Made by a program: the position numbers and the translations under genes. A stretch of 64,000 nt of DNA, from NCBI GenBank assembly GCA_014549065.1, contig JACDOX010000117.1, positions 1,042,104-1,106,103 on the forward strand. The letters run 5' to 3'. This document shows positions 34,973 to 47,175 of this stretch, in pieces; the stretch's first letter is position 1, and the number at the start of each line of letters is the position of its first letter. The notes beneath the pieces were generated by a model, which did not search any database, was not told where the DNA came from, and saw nothing but the letters and a program-made list of their open reading frames with translations. The stretch is from Cardinalis cardinalis. Taxonomy: Eukaryota > Chordata > Aves > Passeriformes > Cardinalidae.

Positions 34973-35741
34973 TCTCAGGGCTGCAATTATCAATGGCAAC
35001 CCNAGACTGCAGGAGGGAAAGATCAGGCCCTGCAGAGCCAAGAGGCATTTGCCTCTCACCTGAGCTGGGCAGGCACACAAGCATCAGAAGCTCCCTGAAG
35101 CAGAGNTCCTCGTTCCCACCACCCTGGGAAACGGTTAGGAGCATCTTTTGATCTGATGTCTGCACTGCTTTGCAAGTGCTTGGCAGAGGAGCCCTGTGCA
35201 GCAGGGAAGGTCACACCCTGAACTTGGGTCAGCACGGCCCAGGGAACCTGCAGGAAAGGCGGCAGGAAGGGGGCCAAGGAAAGGTGTTTGGGACAATCAT
35301 TTCTGGGCAGTGACAGCTGTGTGATGAAAGGNGAAGGTCTCAGCTCAGGGATGTCACTGGAGAGCAGCCTGTGGTAGGAGACTCCACGCTTGGCTTGACC
35401 TTGACCATGCTGTGGACACGTGGGGACAGGGGCAGGAGGAAGCCATTCCAGCTGATGTCCTGTCCATAAACCCCACAAGGCTGATAACAAAGTGTAGGGA
35501 AAAGCACCTGACTGAGAACTGTTTGCTCAAATTATCAGGAACGAAAAATCAGGAGAAAACANATTCAAGTGAGGTCTAAAGAAACAGCTCTGTCACGAAG
35601 ATAACAAATACTGCTGTGCTTGCACTCAGTGTTGGGACCTGAACCAGTCTCCCACCTAGGCAGCTCCTGAATTAATGCGCCTAGCCAGGGAAAAGGGCTG
35701 GTCAAATGTCCAAGACGTGGTCCGGGGAGGATGTCTGCAAT

Positions 35742-35747
<6 letters not shown>

Positions 35748-35779
<32 letters not shown>
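35748..35779. repeat. Poly(A) homopolymer, 32 bases
   Basis: Uninterrupted A run following TTAAATT. It is long for avian DNA. It could be the tail of a retroposed RNA copy, but the sequence upstream is not recognised. Confidence 0.9.
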
Positions 35780-35781
<2 letters not shown>

Positions 35782-36919
35782 AGGTCTTAGAAAGCCCAAG
35801 GAATAGGGAAAAGAATAGCATGGAGCAGATTATAGCTGCCATCAAGGAATCAAGGCCGTGCTTTGATCTGGCAGCAATGCTCAGCAGAGCCAGTCCCTGT
35901 CCAGCCCGAGGAAAGAGGAGAATTCTGAGATTCTGAGCCNGGGATGGGGAGGCAGGGCCAGGCTGCAGAGCCTGGGGGCAGCTGCCGGGAGAGGAGCCGG
36001 GCAGGGAGCTGCAAAGGACTCCCAGGAGGCACTTGAGATGACCATGCTGCAGGCAGATAAGGGGAATTACAGTCCCAGCATCGCTGCTCTGATGCCCTGC
36101 CATCTGCAGCTCTCTCGGGGCATTTTACAGCTCAGAGCCACTCGCCCGTGGGCACCAGTCAGGAAATTCCTGATGTGAGTGGCTGGGACACGCAGGCAAA
36201 GGCACAACCCTTGCCAGGACAAAGGAGCAGAAGCATCCATCGTGTTCCCCCATGATTTCCCCCAAATGAAGTCTGGTCATTCAAAAATCCCACATTCCTA
36301 AATCAGGCAAGTGGAGTATTTGGGACTGCAGTGGGATCACAGGGTGCCTGAAACGTCCCGCACTGCAGGACCTCCATGTAAGAAAAATTGCTCTAGATTT
36401 TAAAATTTATCAAAANAAATTGATTAATTAGGCCACAAGCCTTCAGCTTCTTTTCAAGCATGATTTTAAGAACAGCAGGAAGAGCTCCATCCCTGCCAAG
36501 NCCTGTTCCCTTGCACTGTGAGGTTCCATCCCAGCATCCCAATTCTCCAGCCAGGCACCTGTGCCCCTGGGAGCTTCCCTTGGGAGCCACTGCCCGGTTC
36601 ATGGAAACTCGGGCTGATGCTGACATGCTGGGGGGGAAACTGTACAAAAGGAGTAGTGTCCATGACACACACCTCATCAGAGAGGTAACAATGCTCATCT
36701 CAGGCCCCTACCAAGCCTCCAGGTCGAATCACAGCTCACTGGAGAATTGATTCCTGCTTGCCCTGAGCTCTTCCCTGCACAGGGGCAGNGAAACATGTTC
36801 CATATCCCCATCCACCCTTGTGAGGAAGCTAAATTGCCTTCAAATCAGCTCCCCAGCCTGTTTATGCCTCCAAGTAGTTTTTTCCTGGGGAGTTTGCTGG
36901 GTGCCAGAGCAGGGTTAAG

Positions 36920-37026
36920 NAGAGAAGAAACTAATATAACACAANTCTTCATAAAATGNTTTNCCANAANNTTTTTGTAGGNTGCTGCNTTCCCAAATAA
37001 ATCTGTGAACCCTACAGCANGGTGGN
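36920..37026. other. Cluster of ambiguous bases
   Basis: Eleven N bases fall within 107 bases, compared with about one in 200-300 elsewhere. The local sequence is uncertain and should not be used for motif calls. Confidence 0.95.
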
Positions 37027-40000
37027 GAAGGCAGCTTCTACCTGATATCCTTCCCAAGCATCAGGGGGATGAGGGACTTGCAGCCCCAAGAGATGGCTGT
37101 GGCCCCAAAGGGGCACCATTTCAAAATTCTCTGCTATGCCTCTCAGCCCCAGGATGAGTTGGGGCAACAGTGGCTTGAAATGGTCATGTGGTCCACCAGA
37201 GGACTCAGGACAACCTTGAATCACTTTAAATGTCTCCTCATCCCATAATGAGTGCAAGTGAGACAGCTGGTCCCACTCCCAACCCACCGTGCAGGGAGAA
37301 GTGACCATGCCAGATCCAAAAGAACAGGACTCACAAATCCTGGCTTGGGCAGCAGCCCTGGGCTGAGCAAGAAGGGCTCTGACCCATCCACCTCACCTCA
37401 CTCTGGAGAAAAGCGAGAGAACACAGGCTGCTCCCCTCGGCAGCTGGTGGCATCTGTGTTTTCCACTTTGATGCCTCTCCAGCATCACCTGAAGGCTGGA
37501 GCTCCTGGAGCAGAAGGTGACAGGCTGGCAGCAGCCCCAGCAGCAGCACTGTGCCTCTGAGCCCCCCTCTGCAGGCACTGCCACGCTCGTTTCTCGACAT
37601 GGGTTTTGCAGAGTCATTAACAGCCCCACTAGAGCAGCATCTCACCCCTCCTGCCCAGGGATGACAGCAGCTGGGGCTCAGTGGCATCGCTGTGTTTGGA
37701 TCTTCCTGGGGGCTGACAGCAGGAGGGAGCCTTGCTGTGGGGGAAAGAGCTCTCATGAGCTCTGCTCACCAGGGAGAGAGAGGGGCTGGGAGGGGGGCTC
37801 CAAAGGAAAACCCTTCATTGTTCCCACAGGCTAAAGAGGTTACCCTGGGACACCCTGGGGCACACAGCTGTGTGGGTGGGACTGTCCCCAAGGTGGGGCA
37901 TCAGGCCAACCCCCTGATGCTGCCCTCAGCCCCCGTGAGCCACAAGGGGAACCGAGGGCAGGAGCCTGGTGTGCGAGCTGTGGCCACGTCCTGCCAAAGT
38001 GTCTGCAATAAACAGATCAATAATTAAGGGAGGATGTACATTAGCCTTTGAACACACTCCAGGTAGAGCTGAGTTTACCCTCCCAAGGCAAGTGTGTGGG
38101 GTGAGCAAAGGTGGGGGGCCTGCAGTGAGGCTGCAGGAGGATGAGGCGTGGATCAGCGAGGGAAATGGAGGATCAAGAGGAGGAGGGCAGGCAAGTNGCA
38201 GGATTAGGGACATATGTGGGAAGCAGCCAGCTGGGGGAACCATGGGGGGCCAAGGAAAAGAGGGCTGCAGGCATTTGCAGCAGCATGGCAAATAATTGCA
38301 ATGATCTCTCGTGTCATTTTGGCTGGTGACAGGAGCCAGCAAGGTCAAACTCGAGGTCCCTGTGCTCATCTGGGACACACTGCAGGGCAGGAAGACAGTG
38401 GAGGACACCAGAAAGCCCCGGAGACATCTGGGAACCCGTGCCATATTGTCCTTCACGGTGGCACCTGCATCACCCCAGCTCTGACACGTCTCATGCCAGC
38501 AGGGAAAAGCCAAAGCCTGAGGTCTCAGTGCAGGCAAATCTGAAAGGGTAAGCACCCACACCTTCCAGCCCATGGCTGAGCAATCCTCAGCACTCAGCCA
38601 TTCCCCATTACCCCACCAGTGTGAAAAGAGGCCCTCCCCATCCTTACAGAGAAAGGCTGACATGATTTATGCCCACAGCACATCCAAGCCTGCCTGCCAC
38701 AAGCTCCTGCATTTGGGCTAGTGCTGGAAACCACACAGGAGCATCAGCTAATGTGAAACACAACCCACCTTCTCGGTGGGATGGGGCCCCCAGAGCCCAT
38801 CTTCCCATTCCCCCTGCCCAGCACCCACCCCCCCTGCCAGGCAGGGCTGTGGTTTGGGATAGCCAGGCACATCAGCAGCAGCCCCAGCAGCAGCACTAAC
38901 AGAGCCCTGCCAGCCGTGCTCCTCCCNGGGAGCTGGGGAGGCTCTGGGGGAGCCCTGCAGAGAGCTGGAGACAGACCTCTCCCACACAGAGCTGAGTTGG
39001 TCCCCAGCCCCAAACAATGGAGAGATTCCCCCCAGCAAAGAGCTTCAGCAATGAATAACTACCAGTGAAACACTTGTGATGCAGTTGAGATGAGTAAAAT
39101 AAATAAAAGCGATTAATGACTGATTAAATATTAAAGGCTGGCTTTATTTTTTTTTTTCAAATGCACAGAACGCTGCACCCAGCTGAAATCTGGAGATGGC
39201 CCCTCAGGTGAGATGACCAAGGAGCCCTGAAATGACACCAGGTTCTTCTGGAGCCTCTTGATGGAGACGTCTGCTTCCCACCATGACAGAGGTGGGTCCA
39301 GCAGCCATCTCATGTGCAGATTATTCAAATGGAATTTCTACAGTCAAACAGATAAGCTGAGCCTGCAGACCAGGCTGTGCCAGTCTGACCTGTCTGTGCA
39401 CAGACCTGGCTGTGCTGAGCAGGCAGATTCAGCAGCAGCTGTTTCAGTGTGCTGCAGGGTTCCCCTCACCCCCTCACCTCCTGCAGGGATGTGTCAGAGC
39501 ATCTACCCAAGTTATGATAAGTATTTCCACTTATTGCTTATTAACACTGGCAAGAAGAGAGCTTCTTGTCTCACCAGTCCTGCCACAAGAGACACCACCA
39601 CATCCCAGTCAAAACTGCAGGAAAACAAGGTTTTGCATGGCCCAAGGTCCCATGGCTCAGACACAGAAGCCCCAGGTTGAGCAACAAGCAAACCTCNATG
39701 CAGGGAAAACACATGAAGAGTGCATGGTCACTTCACAGTGAAAAAAACATATTTTATTGTGGAATAATCCCTTCAGCAGCATCAGGTTCTTTGCTCCATC
39801 TCTAAAATCCTGCCAAAAGGGGCTGCTCCTAAACACAACCCCCTTCAGGGTTATTGCAACTGAGTGAAAACNTTGTTCATGGTGCTAACTTTATTTTTTT
39901 GGTTAGGAGCAGTCCAAGAGGCAATGCAGCATCACACATGGATCAGCCTCATCCCTGGAGAAAATCACTGTCCTGCTCCCACCCCTTCCCCTGCCATCTC

Positions 40001-40915
40001 TGGCTGGCCACAGCCACTGCCCANGCAAGGAGAGAGATGCTGCTCAGTTAAAATCCTGATTATTAGGAACTCAAAGGGAAAGGAATGAATGAGTGCCAAA
40101 TGGCAAAGGATAAAATCAATATGGGGAGAGCTGTTATTTAAGCTTCTGAGCTCCGGGGTATTACAAACATTGGAGAGCAATGAAATAAAAATGATACATA
40201 AAGTGACAACATCATCATGTCTGTATAACTGACGCCCTTAGCAGCTGTTTGGTCTGAACAACAGAAGTAAATCCAAATCTGTGCCTGCAGCCCAGGGCTG
40301 TCTGGCATTCCTAAGGGGGCACTTCGTGATCAGAGAGAGAGGAAATGACAGGGTATTTTTGCCAGCCAGATAGTTTCTAACCTGCTTTGGCCACCATGCC
40401 CTGGAAGGCTGGAGGATCACGCAGTCAGCAATCAGCCCACAGGCTGCACGCTGGAATTTCTGAAAGAGGTCTTTGCTNCAGGTGGGGGAGACCCCAAGGG
40501 GCATCCCAGCAGCTCCAGGGGTACGGGGTGGCACTGGGGCTCCCCGGGTGAAGGAGGCAGCCCCCTGCCATGGCCAGGCTCTGCCCCTGCAGGACACATC
40601 CCCTTGGCCAGCCCCGAGCCAAACTGCNCTGCACAGGCAGTGCTGAGGACAGATCTTGCAAACCAGGAGTGAAAACACCAGGCTGCCATGCAACGTGTCC
40701 TTTCTTTGCCTCCGAGGCTTCCTGACACCCTCTTATCACCCTTTAAAACTTCTCCACACCAACACCGAGCAATAACGTCTGTTTCTCTCTGTTGGTGGAA
40801 AACGGAGATAAGTTTTTTCCAGCTTTCTATGCCTCTCCAGCATCTCTCCTCCTGTTGACCAGACCCTGGAAGCTTGTCAACCCTCCCAAACCTGTCTTCA
40901 GGCTGTTCCTCACTG

Positions 40916-40921
40916 TCAGGG
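40916..40921. repeat. Target site duplication, left, of LTR copy 3
   Basis: TCAGGG against CCAGGG at 41301-41306; one mismatch. Confidence 0.7.
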
Positions 40922-41300
40922 TGTGACTGCATTTGCAGGGGTCTGAGGATGAGGGAAGAGATGACGATCTGACTCCATGTTTCAGAAGGTTTATTACTTT
41001 ATGATATACATTATATTAAAACTATACTAAAAGAATAGAAGAAAGGATTTCATTAGAAGGTTAGCTAAGAATAGAAAAAGAAAACGAATAACAAAGGCTT
41101 GTGTCTCGGACATGGAGTCCGAGCCAGCTGACTGTGATTGGCCATTAATTAGAAACAACCACACGAGACCAATCCCAGATGCACCTGTTGCATTCCACAG
41201 CAGCAGATAACCATTGTTTACATTTTGTTCCTGAGNCCTCTCAGCTTCTCAGGAGGAAAAATCCTAAGGAAAGGGATTTTCATAGAAGATGTCTGTGACA
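40922..41300 (-). mobile_element. Songbird ERV solo LTR, copy 3
   Basis: Reverse-strand copy of the LTR at 10260 and 15747. On the plus strand it starts TGTGACTGCA and ends GATGTCTGTGACA, the reverse complement of TGTCACAGACATC. Flanking hexamers TCAGGG (40916-40921) and CCAGGG (41301-41306) match at five of six positions and are probably an aged target site duplication. It carries the central GAAGCTGAGAGG segment, like copy 2 and unlike copy 1. Length is 379 bases. No internal retroviral sequence adjoins it. It abuts a CpG island on its right. Confidence 0.9.
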
Positions 41301-41306
41301 CCAGGG
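41301..41306. repeat. Target site duplication, right, of LTR copy 3
   Basis: CCAGGG against TCAGGG at 40916-40921; one mismatch. Confidence 0.7.
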
Positions 41307-41649
41307 GCTGTGTGGGTACCACTGCTGCCGCCGGTGGCGGGTCACAGTCACCAGTGTCGCGGTACCCTGGGTCCCCCAGCAGCCACCTGGGGACAGGTGG
41401 GGCTGAGAGATGCGGCAGACGGAGCCTGAGCCCCCAAACAGCTCTTCGGGAGGCCGGGGACAGCCGGGAGCTGGCGGAGCGGGCTGCGGGAGGATGCTGC
41501 AGTGCCGGGATTGGCGCTGCCGCCTCAGGGACAGCCGAAGAAAATGCTCAGCCCGAGAGCGGGAAGCCTTGGCAGCGCGGCCTTGGCTTGCAGAGCGAGC
41601 CGCTCCTGCGGGGCCGGCGCAGGGTTTCGCCTCCCGGCAGCGCGGGGAG

Positions 41650-41691
41650 CGCTGCGTTAACCCCGCTCGGCGCTGCGTTAACCCGGCTCGG
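41650..41691. repeat. 21-bp tandem duplication in the CpG island
   Basis: CGCTGCGTTAACCC-[C/G]-GCTCGG occurs twice head to tail (41650-41670 and 41671-41691) with one difference. Each unit carries a palindromic GTTAAC. Confidence 0.9.
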
Positions 41692-42312
41692 GGAGAGCGC
41701 CCGCCCCGCTCCAGCGCGGCCAGCAAAAGGCTTTTAGCACAGCCCAGCCATTACTGCACCGTCGTTATGGTGTGCTGCAGGGAGAGGAGCAGCCTCCGGC
41801 TCCCACAGCACCGTTTATGCTGCCGGAGCCGCTCGGGGATGCACTAACGGGATGTGCTGGTGGAAAGGGAGATGGCCCCGAAGCCAAGGGAGGCACCGGG
41901 GCAGTGAGGGTGATCCCAGGGTCTGTCTGGAGCTGGCGTGGCCAAGCTGGGTGTGGANAGGAGGGGACAGAAGTTCTCCCCTCCTTGCTGGCCTCAGCGT
42001 GTTGCTCCAAAACCTGGGAAAACCCTCCATCCCCTCTCTGCCCAGTTTGCCTTTGGGCAAAACCCCCATGGCTTGTTCCTTGGGCTTTGCCCACCTTCNC
42101 TCACCCCTGCAGCCCCAGGATGAGCTCACAGCTGCTCTGATCTACCCCACAGGGCTGTGGCTTTCTCCTGCCCTCCTGCTGCACCCAGCTGCCAGGCAGG
42201 AGAGGTGGGGAAGGAAAATGGGGATTTTCTGAAGAACTGGAATCAGCTCTCTTTGAGAGCTTTAAAAGAGGAGAAGGGACAGCAGGAACAAAGCAGGAGG
42301 GGCAGGAATGCA

Positions 42313-42386
42313 GGGGATGGGATGGGATGGGATGGGATGGGATGGGATGGGATGGGATGGGATGGGATGGGATGGGATGGGATGGG
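42313..42386. repeat. (GGGAT)n pentanucleotide array, about 14.5 copies
   Basis: Perfect GGGAT units over 74 bases. The resulting DGMGW and PIPSH peptide repeats seen in open frames are artefacts of the 5-base period. Confidence 0.95.
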
Positions 42387-44259
42387 TTCAGGTGCTGCAG
42401 GGCAGTGCAAAGACATGCCCTCTGGAGAATCAGGGCTGCAGGAGTTGCTTGGCAGGACAAGGAGCTGCTGACAATCACATCTGGAGAGTAAACAGCCCAG
42501 CAGAAGAGAAAGGGTCTGGAGAAACCTGAGAGCATTGCCTGCTTTCTGCTGCACCTGCTGCCTGCAAGCTTTCCTGCTTTGNGAGAGAGGTGGAAGGTCC
42601 CAGATGCAGCCACAGACACCTGCAATGTCACAGGTTTCTCCCAGCCTCTCCAGAGTTCCTGGATTTTTAATTCTTTCCACCTCCTCCTAACTTCTCATGC
42701 ACATCTCTCCCGGTGCTGCTCAGCTCCCACACCTGACCCCAGCTGAAGATGCAGCACAGAGCAGCTCTGTGGTGGGTGGTTACACTGCACTTCGCCCACT
42801 GGAAGTGTTGGGAGTAGGGAAGAAGAAGAAAGGAAAGTGAAATAGAAGTGGAGAAGCAGCCTCCAGGCTCTGCCTCCGTTTCTGTGAAACTTCAACAAAG
42901 TGGCAAAAAAAATGNAGAAAGCAGAGGTTCTCCCATTCTGTTCTACACAGGCTGCATTTCCAAAGTGGGGAGCACAACAGGTTGGGAGGGCAAGAANAAG
43001 GAGATGCCACCTCACAGACATCCTAAAACCTCAGCCCAGGAGTGCTGGGAGCCAAGAGAAACTTGCCCAAGTGAAGCCTCCCCGTAAGCAGCAGGTTAAG
43101 GCAGGTTTCCTTGGATACAGGGAGCACTCCAGCTGTTTAGCAAATGGCCAAGAGAAAACTCCAGCCTTGCTTTACAAAACAGGCAGGGATTGATGCCACC
43201 CTCTTCTGGCTGCTGGGGAGCTGGGNNGGNNATGCTCCAGGGCTGGAGGCACAGCTGGGTGCTGACTGCAGTTGGAGGGAACTCCAGTGTGGGGAGGGNG
43301 CTGATGCCTGCTGGGATGTAGGAAATATGGGATTGGTCTCTCCTGTGTTGGTTCTCACACTGGTCCCTTGCAAAAGTGAGTGGATGAGGAAGGCCCAGCT
43401 TTAGTACAGTGGATAATCCATCCATGATGATGAGCAAGGTTAATTTAGTGCCTAGGAGGGTGCACCTGGAGATGCTGAGGGGTGCTCCCATATCTGCACT
43501 CTCATCCCAAGCTGTGTCCCACGAGCAGGCATGCAGCACCTTGGCCAGGAGCCGTGTGCCAAGGAGACTCACCAGCAGTGTCCCCACCAGGCTGGTAGAA
43601 GGAGTTTCCCAAGTAATTAAGCAAATAACTGGGGCTGGGAGAAATCTTGTGGAGAGACATGAAATGCAGCTCTGCTCATCACTGGAAACATGGATTGCAA
43701 GCAGCTCCCATGGGAAACACAAGATGGAAGAAAGAAACCCNTTCATAGGATAAGGGAGCAGATCTTTTGTCCTTTAAAATCCACCTACAAGTCTGGACTT
43801 CAAGTTCAGAAGATGCCAAGAGACACAGATCCAGTGGGGAGTTGTTGAGACAGTGTTGGCNACCCAGGGAAAGATTCTCCATATCCCTGTGTATCTGTGG
43901 CAGCACAGCAGATCAAAAGGAGCTGGCTGGAAAAAGGAAAATGAAATACAAGGAGTGTTCTATTTATCTGATATAGCACTTTCTTCTGTTTTAAGCTGAT
44001 TATTTTTTTGGAGATGGCTAAACTGAGACAAAGACCATTCTTCATGGGAGATGAGACTGCCACTAGAACAACCATCCTGGAAATCACTGAAGTGAAATTT
44101 GGCCAGCCTTCAAAACAAAGCCAACGTGGCCACTTTAATTAGAGGAAGAAGACCTACTACTGTGCATGTCCCTGATAGATGCTCAATTAATACAGNCCAG
44201 CAATTCTTGGGACAGTGACAGAGAGCCCTGGTTGGGCTCCCCCAGTCATTTTTCAATCC

Positions 44260-44660
44260 TGCTGCATCTCTGCCTTCGCTCCGTCAAGTCATCGTTAGCG
44301 AGCGCTCGGAGACNACACCAGCACCAACGGGGGAAAGCAGAGCTTCCACATCAGTGCACATGGCTTGACAATGCAAACAGCTCGGGACACGCTCTGCATG
44401 AGTATCTATTATTAAGCAGCAATAAATGAACAAATTTCCCGTACTTGCCTGGTGGGTGCAGGAGGGAGCATTCAGGAAAGGCCCCGGGAACTGACAGCCT
44501 GAATCGCTCCCTTCCCAGCTCGTCTCCATCGAGTGGCTCCTTTGCTCTGGGTATTTGAAATCGATTCAATTAACATTCTTTATGCATTCACGTGTAATAA
44601 AATAGGGACAATTAAACCTAATAAAACTCAGGTAGCTGTGTCCTACCCTTGGTACGCCTT
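44260..44660. other. Candidate conserved non-coding block (composition only)
   Basis: Unique sequence that combines isolated CpGs (TCGTTAGCGAGCGCTCGG near 44291-44308) with an AT-rich half containing ATCGATTCAATTAAC and TATGCATTC (an octamer-like POU site). This mix in a CpG-depleted flank suggests constraint, but conservation was not tested. Confidence 0.3.
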
Positions 44661-47094
44661 CTTGCTCCCCTTAGAGCCTCCCAAGAGAGGCCAGGGCATT
44701 CCTGATGGATTCAGATGGGGCAGGGTCAGCCAACACAGCCCTGCTCTGTAAAGTTCCAGATGTCCAAAACCCCACAGAGAAGAGGTGGCGCACACCAAGC
44801 TCCCATTTCTGCATTGGCTCGGAGATAGCCCATGTGCAGAGGTGGCCCACAATGGATGGGTTGGGACAGCTGATTGGGACAGTATTGATTAGGGGTCTTC
44901 CCCATTACAGATGGGGCCAAGCTGAACCAATGTAACTACATGGAAAGTAAACACTCGGCTGTATTGAAGTAACCTGGGAGCTCACCATGCCTCTGAGCAC
45001 TGGATGGCACAGGGAAGTCCCACCATCTCCATTATGTGAGCTGGCAATAAGATGCTCCCAGTATTGTCACTAAAGAAATGGGAGAGGCCAAGTGTAGCCA
45101 ACAGGCATGGAGAGATCCCATAGAGGTGGAGTCTGGGTCATTCCACAGGTGCAAGTCCAAGGTTTTAGCAGCTGCAGTGGTGGGATGAAGGAACAGACCC
45201 TTGANTGGTCTCCTCTCAGGGCCCACCCACCAGGTTGGAGCATTTCTTACCAACAAGGTCTGTTGTGCACACAGCAAAAGGACCAAGGCCATATCAAGTT
45301 GAAGGCAGGGTTAAGGACCTGAGAAGTTAAATGGAGAGCACTGCATTTCTCCCCCAGAACTGGATGAAGAGCGTGTGGTTATGAGCATGGCCATCAATGA
45401 ACCACAAAGCCTTTTAGCATCCATTATTTGCAACTGCTGCTGAGCAAACAAATGCGACCACATCAGTCACCGAGCCCATCCCCAGATGAAAGCTGCTCAC
45501 ATCAGCTGGTGCCTCCCCCCAGGAAAGAAGAGCTGACCCTGAGGGAGTGTGGTACAGACCCATCCCCCTTTCCGTTCTGTAGACTTGTCAAGAANAGACA
45601 AAATGGGATATCTCACCCCACCTCCCTCTATCATGCCCCCTTCAAAGGGGTCACCATGGCCTTTGAATGATCACTGAGGGCCATGTCTTCCTCCCCATGT
45701 CAGCTGAGTAAGTCCCAGTCACAGGCAGGTTTGGGGGATGTGCACATTCCCACCAGACTCCTGTTTGCAGCCAGCAGGATGGAACAGCTGAGGACCCCAG
45801 CGTGGGCACCAGCTCCTCGAGGTCTGTGTGAGGACCTTCTTTCCAGCTCCACATCACCTCCCTGGTGTAGAGGAGGTCCAAGGCTGGGTGTCAGCCCAAC
45901 AGGGGTCAAAAAGGAGGCTCTCCTGGGCAGCCAGGGGAATTTGGCTGTAAGCCTAAGGTTTGACTGAGCAGATGCTGGGCTCCCTTGGCAGAACAGACAG
46001 TGAAGAGCCCTGCAGGTGCCTCNTCCCAACCACAGACCTGCCCTGGCTTCAGAGAGAAGGCTTACGCTTTGCCAGACACTGGAATCCCTGCACCCCTCCA
46101 CCTGCTTGCCTGTTTATCCTCAGGCTGCCAGCCAGGATGATTTGTTTATTTATTTTATTGTTTTATTGGTCTTTCTTTCTTTTCTCCCCCTTCTACTCCT
46201 CCTCTCTCTTTTCCCTTTTGTCTTCTCTCCTTCTTTTTTTTTTCTTTTTTTTTTTATTATGAGTTGTGCTGCACTTCTTGGTAAAGCACTTTAATCCATT
46301 TTAATGCCCCAGTTCTGCTCCTCAGTGACAGCCTGGTGGTTACTCTAATGCGCCCCGCTCACCTCGAGGTTACTAATGAGGTCATGGCAAAGGCAATCTC
46401 CAAACTGAATAATTCACTAATCAGATGCTGCAGACTCCAGTGGTAAAATTTATTTCTNACACCTAAAACAGCAAATGGGTTTGTGGACACAGACTTTGAG
46501 CACGCACAGGCCCCGCGCNCGCTGCTCTCCTTCTCCAGAGCTATTTTTGGTGAGCTGGTGCTGTGCCATACATTTAATGATGGGTCTCACCACAAGGAGG
46601 ACTTTCCCATGCCAAGCCCAAGGCAAGGAGGAGCTGGTGTGATGGGCAGGTGTGTTGGGCATCTCCATGGATTGTCCGGCTGAGTGTGACCACACAAAGG
46701 TTTGAGGACAAAGGTGCTCCTGTGCCACGTGCAGAGACTGTCTGCTGCCAGATTTCTGCTGGCCTGTCCAAAAACCTGGAGAGACTCACCATTGATTCAG
46801 GCACAAAGAGCTAAGGAGTCTTAGGACTAAGGACTAGTTTTAGTCTTTTGTGTCTTTACAGTTGGAAAATAGCAAAACCATGCATTGAATTGCACCACCC
46901 AGTCTGTGGAGGGTTTGGCGCTGGCATTGCTAATCCCTGCTCCCTCTAGGACCAGCCCCCCAGATCTCCTGTCACCTCTGCCACTTTCTATTACCCAAAT
47001 AACATCACCTGAGGTCCCTCTTTTCCCTTTTCTGTATTGAAAGCAACGTCCATCACTTCTATGTGCCACCCCCATGCACCTCCAAGAGAGAAAA

Positions 47095-47175
47095 CAGCAA
47101 TAATCCAATTAATTAGAATTGTTAATGAGAAAAGTCACAGGGTGTCATCAATAATAATTAACATTTCCTATTCCT
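47095..47175. other. Candidate conserved non-coding block (homeodomain-like sites)
   Basis: Dense TAATT/AATTA cores: CCAATTAATTAGAATTG, GTTAATGAG and AATAATAATTAAC within about 75 bases. Such clusters are typical of homeodomain-bound enhancers. Inference from motif density only. Confidence 0.3.

Larger units (their letters stand above)
34973..40915. other. 5' flank of NTRK3 without recognised coding gene
   Basis: No exon recognised. Holds a 32-base poly(A) at 35748-35779 and a dense cluster of ambiguous bases at 36920-37026. The 245-codon minus frame at 37926-38663 has no family signature. AT-rich segments occur at about 34995-35000, 39060-39150 and 40085-40220. Confidence 0.55.
41301..41850. 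promoter_or_regulatory. CpG island upstream of NTRK3, unassigned promoter candidate
   Basis: About 550 bases with dense CpG, especially 41440-41730, in a CpG-poor flank 11 kb upstream of the NTRK3 coding start. It contains a 21-bp tandem duplication with GTTAAC at 41650-41691. The frames on both strands are open and rich in Arg, Ala and Gly, as expected from GC content, and show no domain. It may be the promoter of a non-coding transcript, a distal NTRK3 leader exon or a distal regulatory island. It begins directly at the LTR copy 3 insertion site. Confidence 0.5.

Noticed and set aside
37926..38663. 245-codon minus-strand frame
   Set aside because: No signal peptide, domain or splice-site framing; composition matches chance frames in this flank.
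42243..42680. Frames with HPIPS / DGMGW peptide repeats
   Set aside because: They are translations of the GGGAT pentamer array.
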